Positions 7,883 through 16,312 of a DNA stretch of 64,000 nucleotides are shown one piece after another. Made by a program: the position numbers and the translations under genes. The stretch comes from an uncultured Chloroflexota bacterium (GTDB taxonomy: Bacteria > Chloroflexota > UBA11872), in NCBI GenBank assembly GCA_958296175.1, contig OY282448.1:2790127-2854126 (forward strand). The letters are read 5' to 3'. Every line of letters begins with the position of its first letter. Positions within the stretch are counted from its first letter, which is position 1. The notes below the pieces were generated by a model. That model worked only from the letters and a program-made list of their open reading frames with translations. It ran no database searches and was not told the DNA's origin.

Positions 7883-8716
7883 TCAGGTGGAGGCGGCGGG
7901 CAGGTATTCGCGGAGGAAGCGGACGCCGAGGGGGATGGCTTGGATCGGGTCGTCGCGGCCTTCGTAAACCAGGCTGACCCAGCCGTTGTAGCGCACGGCG
8001 CGCAGGGCGGCGAAGATCTGGTCGTAGTCGAGCCATGCTTCGCGGCCGCTGGCCACGCGGTAGAGCTTGGCGCGCACGTAGGTGGCCAGCGGGGCGGTGA
8101 GGCGGATGCTGGCCAGGTAGTCATGCCGTTCGCGCTGGGCGTCGTCGGTGAACCCGGAGGCGCCGGGCGAGCCGGCGTATTGGCCGGTGTCGAGCACGTG
8201 GCCCAGGTTGGGGTGGTCGACCTGCCGGATCAGGCGCAGCACGTCCTGGCCGTCTGGCGCGATTTGCAGGTGGTTGTGGTTTTGCAGCGACACCACCACG
8301 CCGAGCTCGGCGCCGAAAGCGGCGCACTCGCGCAAGGCGTCGGCGCAGCGGTTCCAGGAGGCCGCGCGGTCGGCTTCGTCGGCGGGGCGGCCGCTGAACA
8401 CGCGGACTTGCGGAGCGCCCAGCAGGGCGGCGCGTTCGATCCAGGCTTTGGTGCGCTGCACGTCGGCGGGCAGCTCGTCCGCCGGCCGCGCGAAGTTGTT
8501 GGAGACGGCCACGTTGGGAATGTCCAAGCCGCGGTCGAGGCAGGCGCGTTTGACGTCCAGCAAGGCGGCGCGCGCCACGGATGGGAACGCGGCCTCGTGC
8601 AGGTCGGCGCCTTCCACGCCCAGCTCGCGGCAGGTGTCCAGGAAGCGCCACATGTCCATGCGGCCATCGTCGAACGCCTGGCGGTAGGACAGCGTGAGGA
8701 TGCTGAGCTTGAGCAC
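7883..8716 (-). CDS. Sugar phosphate isomerase/epimerase-like TIM barrel protein
   Basis: A 277-residue protein of the xylose isomerase-like TIM barrel superfamily (AP endonuclease 2/IolE type). Likely metal-site segments are VVSLQNHNH (strand 5), GHVLDTGQY (strand 6) and the C-terminal SLVYEGRDDP (strand 8, Glu). Length and pattern fit sugar or inositol-type isomerases and epimerases. ATG at 8716 begins the first barrel strand (LKLSILTLS), which makes this start secure. No close operon partner: 90 bp to the RM operon on one side and 436 bp to the SGNH gene on the other. Substrate unknown. Confidence 0.8.
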   Translation of the reverse strand: MLKLSILTLSYRQAFDDGRMDMWRFLDTCRELGVEGADLHEAAFPSVARAALLDVKRACLDRGLDIPNVAVSNNFARPADELPADVQRTKAWIERAALLGAPQVRVFSGRPADEADRAASWNRCADALRECAAFGAELGVVVSLQNHNHLQIAPDGQDVLRLIRQVDHPNLGHVLDTGQYAGSPGASGFTDDAQRERHDYLASIRLTAPLATYVRAKLYRVASGREAWLDYDQIFAALRAVRYNGWVSLVYEGRDDPIQAIPLGVRFLREYLPAAST

Positions 8717-9152
8717 GATGGAGGCTCCATGCGGCGGGTCTGCGTCGTCAGCCTAAGCCCATCGATCGATTTGGTCGACCCAGGCGGCCGGGCCCGACGC
8801 GCATGCCGCGCCGGGCTCTGGAAGGGGCAAGAGCCGACGCCGCTGGCAGCCGCCCCGATCGGGTTTCAGGCGCGCGCCGACTGGGCGCCGCTCGACGAGG
8901 ACCTGCGAGCCTGCGGCACAAAGCCTTGAAGGGTGCCACGACGCGACCATCGTAGTGACGGAGGCTTTGGGTTTCCCCGCGCGGGAAGCTCACTGCCTTC
9001 TCTTTTTTTCTTAGGCGCGGCGCTCGTGCCGTGGGCGATGGTCGTCGAACACGATGATCCCTGCTCGTCACGGTGCCTGCTTCTATGCCAACAGCAACTA
9101 AACCATGCAGCCTATCCTGGGCCGCAGCGGCGAGCATCGCCGCTTGCAAAAA
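8717..9152. other. 436-bp spacer without recognisable gene
   Basis: Between two minus-strand genes. Short open frames exist on both strands but none has family motifs or a ribosome-binding site. A T-run (ttctttttttc) lies at about 9000-9010 and a 7-bp stem hairpin (gcggcga/tcgccgc) at about 9126-9143, just after the SGNH gene's stop. The T-run is not placed to form a standard terminator with it. It probably holds the promoter of the TIM barrel gene. Confidence 0.35.
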
Positions 9153-10160
9153 CTATCTACGGGTCAGGCTGAGCACGCGTTGGATTTGGGCGCCCAGGCC
9201 GGCGGCGATGGCGGCGAAGCCTTGGTCGTTTGGGTGGACGTGGTCGGCCAGCAGGTCGCCTTGGCCGGGGCCGATGAGGCCGTGGCCTTCCAGCAGGAGC
9301 AGGTTGGCGTCGCCAAAGCTTTGGCGGCGGTAGACGACTTCGCGGATGACGCGGCGATATTCTTCCAGCTTTGCGCCGCCGCGCGTGGTTTGTGCGAACT
9401 CCTGGCTGTGGAACAAGGGCGTGACCATCAGGATGGGAACTTCGGGCTGCCGTCCGCGCAGAATGGCCAGAAAGCCTTCGTAGGTGCGTTCGAAGGCGCG
9501 CGGTTCTTCGACGCTGGCGCCGAAGGTGTTGACCCCGTAGGCCAGCACGATAACGTCGGCGTTCAGGGTGGCCACCAACTGCGCCATGGCCGGTTCGCCG
9601 CGCGCGGATCCGCCGACGCCCAGGTTGACGAAGTCGGCGTCGACCTGCCGCGCAATTCGTGCCGGGTAGGTGGTGCCCGGCCTGACGGTGGTGCTGCCGT
9701 GGGTGATGGAGTCGCCGTAGAACACCAGCCGCGGGCGCTGCGTCTGGGGCGGGGGTTCGACGCTGGCCTGGTCGGCCACGCCGATCCCAGCCAGGCGAAT
9801 TTCGGCGTAGGTCGGCATGTAGAGCTCGACGAGGCGGCGGCGGGAGGAGCCGTCGACCACCACGGCCTCGGCCGCGCCGAGACCGCCGCAGGTCAGCTGG
9901 GACGTGAACTCGCCGTTCAGGTAGACGTCGACCGCGGCGATGCGGTCGAGCTGGTACGAGACCCATTCCACGCGCACGGCCACGACCGGGCTGTTGGTGC
10001 AGAACGCGACGCGGACGCCGGAGGCGGTGCACAGCCGCCCCCAGGTGTCGGCCGGCAGGCGCGCGCGCCATGCGTTCGGGACGCGCCGCAGGAGGGCGCG
10101 GCGTTCGCCAACGAGGCCGCGAACGTCCAGCTGGGGGGCGAGGGCGTCCAACCATTGCAT
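9153..10160 (-). CDS. SGNH/GDSL hydrolase with N-terminal beta-sandwich domain
   Basis: A 335-residue esterase or lipase-like enzyme. The C-terminal SGNH domain shows block I GDSITHG (149-155, nucleophile Ser151), block II GVGG (181-184), block III GVNT with Asn211, and block V DHVHP with Asp306 and His309. The first 135 residues form a beta-rich domain like that of bacterial two-domain carbohydrate acetyl-esterases. No signal peptide is evident. ATG at 10160. It is divergent from the polX gene across a 79-bp shared spacer. Likely deacetylates or de-esterifies a glycan or other ester; substrate not determinable. Confidence 0.85.
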   Translation of the reverse strand: MQWLDALAPQLDVRGLVGERRALLRRVPNAWRARLPADTWGRLCTASGVRVAFCTNSPVVAVRVEWVSYQLDRIAAVDVYLNGEFTSQLTCGGLGAAEAVVVDGSSRRRLVELYMPTYAEIRLAGIGVADQASVEPPPQTQRPRLVFYGDSITHGSTTVRPGTTYPARIARQVDADFVNLGVGGSARGEPAMAQLVATLNADVIVLAYGVNTFGASVEEPRAFERTYEGFLAILRGRQPEVPILMVTPLFHSQEFAQTTRGGAKLEEYRRVIREVVYRRQSFGDANLLLLEGHGLIGPGQGDLLADHVHPNDQGFAAIAAGLGAQIQRVLSLTRR

Positions 10161-10239
10161 GGAAAGGACATACTACGCGCTGCGCAGCCGCGGGACATTC
10201 AGTCACAATGCAGGCGTCCAACGCGCAAGGACTTCCCCA

Positions 10240-11979
10240 ATGCTGAACAAAGCGGCTTCCGAACTGCTGCAAGGGTTTGCCGACGCCCTGGAAATCCGCG
10301 GCGCCAACACGTTTCGCGTGCGCGCCTTTCGCAACGCGGCCCGCCGGGTGGACGCGCTGACGACCGACATCGGCGAGCTGGTCGAAAGCGGCGAGATTCA
10401 GAACGTCAAGGGCATTGGCAAGGCCATTGCGGGGCTGCTGCGCGAGTTCGTCGACCAGGGGCGCGTGGAGGAGTTCGACCAGATGCGCGCCGAGATTCCG
10501 GCGAGCGTCTTCGAGATGCTGCGGGTGCCGGGAGTGGGTCCCAAGACCGTGGCCGCGCTGTACAACGATCACGGGATCGACAGCGTGGACGCGCTGGAAG
10601 CGGCGGCGCGGGAGGGGCGGCTGGCTTCGATCAAGGCCGTGGGGCCCAAACGGCAGGAGCGCCTGGTGAAGGAACTGCCCAGGTTCCGCGAGCGCACGGC
10701 GCGGCGGCCGCTGGGGGAGGTGCTGCCGATTGCGGAACGGCTGGCGGCGCACGCGGCAGCGGCGCCGGGCGTGGAGGCGGCGCAGTACGCGGGCAGTCTG
10801 CGGCGCGGCCGCGAGACGATTGGCGACGTGGACATCCTGGCCGCCGCGCGCGACCCGGCGCCGGTGATGCGGCACTTTCTGGCGTCGGCGGAGGTGGACG
10901 ACGTCGTTGGCAGCGGCCACACCAAGACGTCCGTGCTGGTGGGCGGCGGGCTGCAGGTGGACCTGCTGGTAGTGGCGCCGGAGGAGTTCGGCGCCGCGCT
11001 GGCGTATTTCACTGGCTCCAAGGAGCACAACATCGAGATTCGCGCGCGGGCGCAACAGCGGGGGTTGTCGCTGAACGAGCGCGGCTTTCTGGACGCGGCC
11101 GGGGTGCGCCGTCCGGCCGCGACCGAGGCGGACGTCTACGCAACGGTGGGGATGCCCTGGATTGCGCCGGAGATGCGTGAGAACCGCGGCGAGCTGGCGG
11201 CCGCCGACGAGGGCGCGCTGCCCGCGCTGATAGAGCTGGGCGACATTCGCGGCGAGCTGCACGGACATTCGCTCTGGAGCGACGGGGCAGGGTCCATTGC
11301 CGACATGGTGGCCGCCGCGCGGGCGCGGGGGCTGGAGTACTTCACCGTCACCGACCATTCCCACGGGCAGCGGGTGGCCAACGGGCTGAGCGCGGAGCGG
11401 CTGGCCGCGCAGGCCGAGGAGGTCGAGCGCGAACGCGAGGCGTCGTGCGGCCTGCGCGTGCTGCACGGCAGCGAGGTGGAGATTCTGCCAGACGGCAGTC
11501 TGGACTTCAGCGACGAGATTCTGGCCGGGCTGGACGTGGTGGTGGCCTCGATTCACAGCCACTTCACCCTGCCGCCCGAGCAGATGACGCGGCGGCTGAT
11601 TGCGGCCATCGAACATCCGCACGTGGACATCATCGGGCACCCGACCGGGCGCATGCTGGGGCGGCGCGACGGCTATGTATTCGACGTGGAGGCCGTGCTG
11701 CGCGCCGCGGCCGCCAGCGGCACGGCGCTGGAGATCAACGCGGCGCCGGAGCGTCTGGACGTGAACGACGTGACCGCGCGGCGCGCGGCCGAGCTGGGCG
11801 CGCCGATTTCGATCAACAGCGACGCGCACCATCCGAACGACCTGGCCTCCATGCGCTACGGCATTCTGACCGCGCGCCGCGCCTGGCTGCGCGCCGCCGA
11901 CGTGCTGAACACGCTGCCCGTGGACGACCTGCTGGCCTGGCTGGCGCAGCCCAAACCGCGGCAATGGTCGGCGAGGTGA
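10240..11979 (+). CDS. polX: DNA polymerase X family protein with C-terminal PHP domain
   Basis: A 579-residue protein, the usual length for bacterial PolX (DNA repair polymerase and 3'-5' exonuclease). Domains in order: 8-kDa helical domain (1-80), helix-hairpin-helix (RVPGVGPKT, about 95-103, and a second near 133), nucleotidyltransferase with GSLRRG (185-190), Asp196, Asp198 and Asp241, then the PHP domain with HGHSLWSDG (341-349), TDHSHG (371-376), HGSEVE, SIHSHF, IGHPTGR and INSDAHH. All polymerase aspartates and PHP metal ligands appear present. The frame is open 300 bp upstream, but ATG at 10240 starts at the conserved N-terminus. The end is within a few bases of the next methylase gene. 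Confidence 0.93.
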   Translation: MLNKAASELLQGFADALEIRGANTFRVRAFRNAARRVDALTTDIGELVESGEIQNVKGIGKAIAGLLREFVDQGRVEEFDQMRAEIPASVFEMLRVPGVGPKTVAALYNDHGIDSVDALEAAAREGRLASIKAVGPKRQERLVKELPRFRERTARRPLGEVLPIAERLAAHAAAAPGVEAAQYAGSLRRGRETIGDVDILAAARDPAPVMRHFLASAEVDDVVGSGHTKTSVLVGGGLQVDLLVVAPEEFGAALAYFTGSKEHNIEIRARAQQRGLSLNERGFLDAAGVRRPAATEADVYATVGMPWIAPEMRENRGELAAADEGALPALIELGDIRGELHGHSLWSDGAGSIADMVAAARARGLEYFTVTDHSHGQRVANGLSAERLAAQAEEVEREREASCGLRVLHGSEVEILPDGSLDFSDEILAGLDVVVASIHSHFTLPPEQMTRRLIAAIEHPHVDIIGHPTGRMLGRRDGYVFDVEAVLRAAAASGTALEINAAPERLDVNDVTARRAAELGAPISINSDAHHPNDLASMRYGILTARRAWLRAADVLNTLPVDDLLAWLAQPKPRQWSAR

Positions 11980-12005
11980 GCGGCGGCGGCGCGACCTCGA
12001 CCGCG

Positions 12006-13337
12006 ATGGCCATCGACACCGTGCCTGCCGTTGTACGCACGGCTGCCGGCGACCAAAACAAGCTGCGGCCCGAAGACGCGGCCGTGCACGACTGGTATCG
12101 GTTTGTCCTATCGTTTCCGCCTCATTTGGTTCGAACGTATATCGAACGATTCGGGCTTCGACCCGCGGATACGGTGCTCGACCCGTTTTGCGGGACAGGT
12201 ACGACACTGGTCGAGTGCAAGAAACTCGGCGTTCGCAGTGTGGGCGTCGAGTCGAATCCAATGGCGCACTTCGCCAGCTCGGTGAAGGCCGATTGGTCCA
12301 TCGAACCAGCGCCGCTGTTGGCGTTCTCCGACCAAGCTGCGGCGTCAGCGCATCGCGAGCTCGAACGCAGCGGCGTCGGCCCATGGGATTCGTATCCGTT
12401 GTTCACGACGGAAGAGCATTCCCACGGTCCACTGCGGGAACTTCCGCCCGAACAAGCACGGCTGCTGCTCAAGGACTCGATAAGCCCGCTGCCGCTGCAT
12501 AAGTCGCTGGTCCTTTTGGAGGCGATCGATCGATATGGGGACAACCAGACGATCCGATACGGACGGCTGGCGCTTGCGCAAGTGCTGGTTCGCAACGTTG
12601 GCAACCTCAAATTCGGCCCCGAGGTGGGCATCGGCCGCATCAAACACGACGCTCCGGTGGTGGAAGTTTGGCACGACGCCATGCGCGCCATTGCACGCGA
12701 TATTGCCCTGGTCGACAACAGAGCCGCCGTGTCTGCGCGGTCGGTCAGAGGCGACGCGCGTAGCATCGACATCGTGTTGGAACCGACGTCTATAGACGCT
12801 GTCATCACCTCTCCGCCGTATCCGAATGAAAAAGACTACACGCGAACGACGCGGCTGGAGTCCGTTATCCTTGGCTTTATTCGCGATCGTCTTGAGCTGC
12901 GCGCACTCAAACAGGGGTTGGTGCGTTCCAACACACGCGGCGTATACAAGCGTGACACCGACGATCGGGAAGTCGCCGCCCATGCTGGCATCCGGGAGAT
13001 TGCAAACACCATCGAAAAGCGCCGTGTGGCGATGGGGAAAACATCAGGCTTCGAACGAATGTATCCCCGAGTAACACGGCTGTATTTCGGCGGCATGTTC
13101 AGGCATCTCGCCTCGCTGCGTCTCGCACTAAAGCCTAGCGCACGTCTTGCCTACGTGGTTGGCGATCAAGCGTCGTACTTGCGCGTGATGATTCGCACGG
13201 GGCAAATCCTGGCCGATCTTGCCGAGTCGCTGGGCTACCGTGTGCAAGGCATCGACCTGTTTCGAACGCGGCCATCGACTGTTACCGGAGAGCAGCTGCG
13301 GGAAGAAGTCGTCGTCCTCGAGTGGCCGGGGACCTGA
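12006..13337 (+). CDS. DNA methyltransferase (N4-cytosine/N6-adenine), motif I before SPPY
   Basis: A 443-residue DNA amino-methyltransferase. SAM motif DPFCGTGTT at 59-67, catalytic SPPYPNEKDYTR from 269; motif I therefore precedes motif IV with about 200 residues between, the likely target-recognition region. The SPPY form favours N4-cytosine modification, but N6-adenine is possible. Start uncertain: ATG at 12006, or ATG at 11964 overlapping the polX end; neither has a good ribosome-binding site. The downstream gene begins 18 bp after the stop and encodes a nuclease-like protein, so the pair reads as a type II restriction-modification unit. It is less GC-rich than polX. Confidence 0.85.
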   Translation: MAIDTVPAVVRTAAGDQNKLRPEDAAVHDWYRFVLSFPPHLVRTYIERFGLRPADTVLDPFCGTGTTLVECKKLGVRSVGVESNPMAHFASSVKADWSIEPAPLLAFSDQAAASAHRELERSGVGPWDSYPLFTTEEHSHGPLRELPPEQARLLLKDSISPLPLHKSLVLLEAIDRYGDNQTIRYGRLALAQVLVRNVGNLKFGPEVGIGRIKHDAPVVEVWHDAMRAIARDIALVDNRAAVSARSVRGDARSIDIVLEPTSIDAVITSPPYPNEKDYTRTTRLESVILGFIRDRLELRALKQGLVRSNTRGVYKRDTDDREVAAHAGIREIANTIEKRRVAMGKTSGFERMYPRVTRLYFGGMFRHLASLRLALKPSARLAYVVGDQASYLRVMIRTGQILADLAESLGYRVQGIDLFRTRPSTVTGEQLREEVVVLEWPGT

Positions 13338-13355
13338 GCACCAGTGGAGCAGACC

Positions 13356-14159
13356 ATGCCTGCACGGAACCGCTATACGGCGATCATCGAGACGATCTTT
13401 CGTGCCCGGCATGCGCCCGGTCAACGCTCTGTGGATTTCGAACGTGAGGACATCATTCGCTACGCAGAAGCGTTGGGTGTCGAACTGCCTAAGAATCTCG
13501 GTGATCTTATTTATAGCTTTCGGTACCGAACAGAACTCCCCTCGAGCATTCTTGACACAGCGCCTCCTGGTGAAACTTGGATTATCCGACCTGCAGGGCG
13601 GAGCAGGTACCGATTCGTCCTGGTCACCGACGCTCCATTAGCGCCCAATCCAAACCTTGCCATAATAAAGATACCTGAATCGACGCCCGGAATCATCGCC
13701 AAGTACGCGTTCAGCGACGAGCAAGGCTTACTAGCTCGGGTACGCTACAACCGCTTGATCGACATATTCCTTGGCATTGCTTGCTACTCGCTGCAGAATC
13801 ACCTGCGGACGACTGCGCCCGGCATGGGTCAGGTGGAGACCGACGAGATTTACATTGGCGTTGACAAACGCGGTTGTCACTTCGTTGTTCCCGTCCAAGC
13901 CAAAGGCGGAAGGGACCGGCTCAACCGAGTTCAGGTGGAACAAGACATTGCGGTTTGCAGAGACAAACTTCCGGCACTCATCTGCCGTCCAGTTGGAGCG
14001 CAATTCGTGCGCGGCGACCTGATTGCACTGTTCGAATTCGAGCAGGACGGCGACGAAATCAACGTGGTTTCCGAGCGTCACTATCGACTCTCTCCCCCGG
14101 ACGCAGTGCGCGAGGAGGACCTCATCCGGTATCGACGGCGGTTGTCTGGCGGCGAATGA
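13356..14159 (+). CDS. Putative type II restriction endonuclease (PD-(D/E)XK-like)
   Basis: A 267-residue protein directly after a DNA methyltransferase. Residues 160-190 show a candidate nuclease core: Glu161 and Asp163 in QVETDEIYIG, then strand HFVVPVQAKGG giving Q181-x-K183. As in the 7.1 kb nuclease, Gln occupies the usual acidic position. ATG at 13356 is preferred over GTG at 13344 because GGAG sits six bases upstream. Overall sequence is not a family I can name. Context and the motif make a cognate restriction enzyme the best reading; a methylase-associated accessory protein is the alternative. Confidence 0.65.
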   Translation: MPARNRYTAIIETIFRARHAPGQRSVDFEREDIIRYAEALGVELPKNLGDLIYSFRYRTELPSSILDTAPPGETWIIRPAGRSRYRFVLVTDAPLAPNPNLAIIKIPESTPGIIAKYAFSDEQGLLARVRYNRLIDIFLGIACYSLQNHLRTTAPGMGQVETDEIYIGVDKRGCHFVVPVQAKGGRDRLNRVQVEQDIAVCRDKLPALICRPVGAQFVRGDLIALFEFEQDGDEINVVSERHYRLSPPDAVREEDLIRYRRRLSGGE

Positions 14160-14169
14160 GTAGGGATGG

Positions 14170-14562
14170 GTGTTGGCCTCAGCAAGCAAAAGGCGCAGCT
14201 ACGAGGCTTGCGTCGGCTGGCTGAAGGCCGACCTCCGTCCCCTGCGCGACGACATGAATCAGCGGGGACGCCGGGTGCGCGCCGAATTCGCGCAACGGGT
14301 CGACCGACTGCGCACAGAGACTCGCGCGGCGCGACCGGCGCGGCCGCTGGTGCTTGCCGAAGCCGCCAGAGCGTATATGCTGGCGCTTGCAGACTTGGCG
14401 TACGACGGCCTGGAGCGAACGCGGGAGGAGCGGGAGCGGGGTGCTGGAAACGATCGGCGTGATGTCGGGCATTGGCGCGGCGATGCTCGCGACGCTAGTT
14501 GCGGTCTACGCCGCGTTGCGCGCGGACTTGCGCGCCCAGCGCGCCGACCTGACACAGGGTGA
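14170..14562 (+). CDS. Hypothetical helical protein, overlaps next gene
   Basis: A 130-residue reading frame starting with GTG, 10 bp after the nuclease stop. Residues 10-93 are charged and probably helical (EACVGWLKADL, ALADLAYDGLERTREERER) and use GC-ending codons as real genes here do. The last 40 residues run through the start of the next gene in a different frame and look unnatural. Possible readings are a real small gene with a 122-bp overlap, or a gene whose end has been altered by a frameshift. No family recognised. Confidence 0.4.
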   Translation: MLASASKRRSYEACVGWLKADLRPLRDDMNQRGRRVRAEFAQRVDRLRTETRAARPARPLVLAEAARAYMLALADLAYDGLERTREERERGAGNDRRDVGHWRGDARDASCGLRRVARGLARPARRPDTG

Positions 14563-15097
14563 CGACCAGCTCCGCGCCGACCTGAGCAATCTGCGCTCTG
14601 AGCTGCACGCCGACTTGACGCAGCGTGACGACCAGCTCCGCGCCGACTTGCGCGCCCTGCACGCCGACCTGACGCAGCGTGACGACCAGCTCCGCGCCGA
14701 CCTGAGCAATCTGCGCTCTGAGCTGCATGCCGACTTGACGCAGCGTGACGACCAGCTCCGCGCCGACTTGCGCGAGGTGCACGCCGACCTGACACAGCGT
14801 GACGACCAGCTCCGCACCGACCTGAGCAATCTGCGCTCTGAGCTGCACGCCGACTTGACGCAGCGTGACGACCAGATGCGCGCTGAGTTACGGGCCGACC
14901 TGAGCGACTTGCGGGCCGACTTGCGCGATATGCGCGCGGACCTGCGGCAGGTCGGCTCACGTCTGCATGAGGTGGGCGACCGGCTGGCGCGAAGCGAGGG
15001 GGACCGCAGCCGCGGCGACGAGGCCGACGCCCAGCCGCACCCCGTCACCGCGCCAGCCGCCAGCGCCGCGGGCCAGGCGGCACCGATCTCTGCATGA
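14441..15097 (+). CDS. Membrane-anchored coiled-coil repeat protein
   Basis: A 218-residue protein from GTG 14441 (an ATG at 14462 is possible) with purine-rich sequence just before it. One N-terminal membrane segment (about 4-28, GVMSGIGAAMLATLVAVYAAL) is followed by a long charged helix built of near-identical units such as RADLTQRDDQL, RADLSNLRSEL and HADLTQRDDQL, most of 11 residues, some of 7. Such 7/11 patterns form coiled coils. The DNA is a tandem repeat at 14566-14870. The tail (about 180-218) is polar, rich in Ala and Pro. The layout matches the 25-27 kb gene array, so both may belong to one loose family. It may act as a membrane scaffold or sensor; function unknown. Confidence 0.7.
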   Translation: MLETIGVMSGIGAAMLATLVAVYAALRADLRAQRADLTQGDDQLRADLSNLRSELHADLTQRDDQLRADLRALHADLTQRDDQLRADLSNLRSELHADLTQRDDQLRADLREVHADLTQRDDQLRTDLSNLRSELHADLTQRDDQMRAELRADLSDLRADLRDMRADLRQVGSRLHEVGDRLARSEGDRSRGDEADAQPHPVTAPAASAAGQAAPISA

Positions 15098-15188
15098 TTG
15101 ACAGCCATGGTCTCGCCGAACACTGCCGGCCTGATCGTCGAACGTTGGCCGGCGCCTGGCCCGTGACGGCCGTGGAGGTCCGGTACGC

Positions 15189-16106
15189 ATGACAAGCTTC
15201 CAACAGCGCCTGCACGGCGTGATGCCTGCGTTGCTCACGCCGCTGACTTCTGCGTTCGACGTGGACGCGCCGGCGATGCGGCGGCTGGTGCGGCGTGTGG
15301 TGGACGCCGGGTGCCACGGCGTGGTGGTGATGGGCACGACGGGCGAGTTTGCGTCGATCGACGACGACCAGCGCGCACTTGCCACGCGCACGGCAGCGGA
15401 CGAAGCGAACGGCGCGGTTCCGGTCATCACGGCTTGCGGGCAGCCCAACGTGCGGCGCGTGCACGAGCAGGCGGCGCAGGCGGCGGATCAGGGCGCCGAC
15501 GGTCTGCTGGTGAACCCGCCGTTTTACTTTCCGATGAGCAACGACGAGGTGGTGCGGTACTTCGCCGGCGTGGTGGACGCGTCGCCGGTCCCGGTGCTGC
15601 TGTACAACATTCCGGGCATGACCAAGGTGTCGGTGAACGCGGCCACGCTGGTGCGGCTGCGCGACGTGGGCGTGCAGGGCACCAAGGACAGTTCGGGCGA
15701 CGCGCAGAACCTGCTGGCCTACCTGCACGCGATGCGCGGCGACGCGTTTCGGGTGATCGTGGGGGGCGACGGGCAGCTGGTGCACGCGCTGCTGTCGGGC
15801 GCCTGCGGGACCACCGGGCCGGCGCCCAACGTCGCGCCGCAGCTGGTCACGGCGATTTACGAAGCCTGGCGCGCGGGGGATCTGGCGGGGGCGGCGGAGG
15901 CGCAGAACCGTCAGAACGACTTCCTGCGGGCGCTGACCGGCGGTTCGCCCTTCGTGCAAGCCACGGCGAAGGGTGTGCTGAGCTGGGTGGGCGTGATGGA
16001 GCCCTGGGTGGCGCCGCCCAAGACTACGCTGGACGACGCCGCGATCGAGCGGGTCTACGCGGCCGTGCGCGAGTACCTGCCCGAACACGCCCCCGCCGCC
16101 GGCTAG
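15189..16106 (+). CDS. Dihydrodipicolinate synthase (DapA) family aldolase
   Basis: A 305-residue class I aldolase of the DHDPS/N-acetylneuraminate lyase family. Schiff-base Lys166 in GTKDSSG, Tyr139 in LYNIPG, and the GTTGE loop at 49-53 are intact. Members form or cleave C-C bonds between pyruvate and aldehydes. ATG at 15189. It lies upstream of a TIM barrel isomerase and a 3-hydroxyisobutyrate dehydrogenase-like gene in the same direction, which favours a sugar-acid or keto-acid catabolic role over lysine synthesis; no lysine-pathway neighbours are seen. The specific substrate is unknown. Confidence 0.88.
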   Translation: MTSFQQRLHGVMPALLTPLTSAFDVDAPAMRRLVRRVVDAGCHGVVVMGTTGEFASIDDDQRALATRTAADEANGAVPVITACGQPNVRRVHEQAAQAADQGADGLLVNPPFYFPMSNDEVVRYFAGVVDASPVPVLLYNIPGMTKVSVNAATLVRLRDVGVQGTKDSSGDAQNLLAYLHAMRGDAFRVIVGGDGQLVHALLSGACGTTGPAPNVAPQLVTAIYEAWRAGDLAGAAEAQNRQNDFLRALTGGSPFVQATAKGVLSWVGVMEPWVAPPKTTLDDAAIERVYAAVREYLPEHAPAAG

Positions 16107-16312
16107 GACCGGGCGCCGCGCGGCGGTGCGCGACGCCGGCAGGGCCGCTGGCAGCGGGGAGGCTGGCGGCGGGCGCGGGAATCGATTCCCGCGTAGCGGC
16201 GCGCCGCAACAGGTAGCATGCGGCACACGCGGCGGGAGCGCGCCGCCACGAGGCGGCGGCCGCCGGCTCTCAACGAAGGATCGACCCCGTGGATCGACCG
16301 CCCGAGGCTTAT

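Noticed and set aside
9124..9147. Terminator after the SGNH gene
   Set aside because: A hairpin is present, but on the minus strand the T-run lies before it rather than after.
9157..12384. A 1075-residue minus-strand open frame across the SGNH and polX genes
   Set aside because: Its translation is Arg/Pro/His-rich without any family motif and it runs antisense to polX and alongside the SGNH gene, both of which have complete catalytic motifs.
15189..16106. Lysine-biosynthetic dihydrodipicolinate synthase
   Set aside because: Neighbours are catabolic (TIM barrel isomerase, HIBADH-like); only family membership can be supported.
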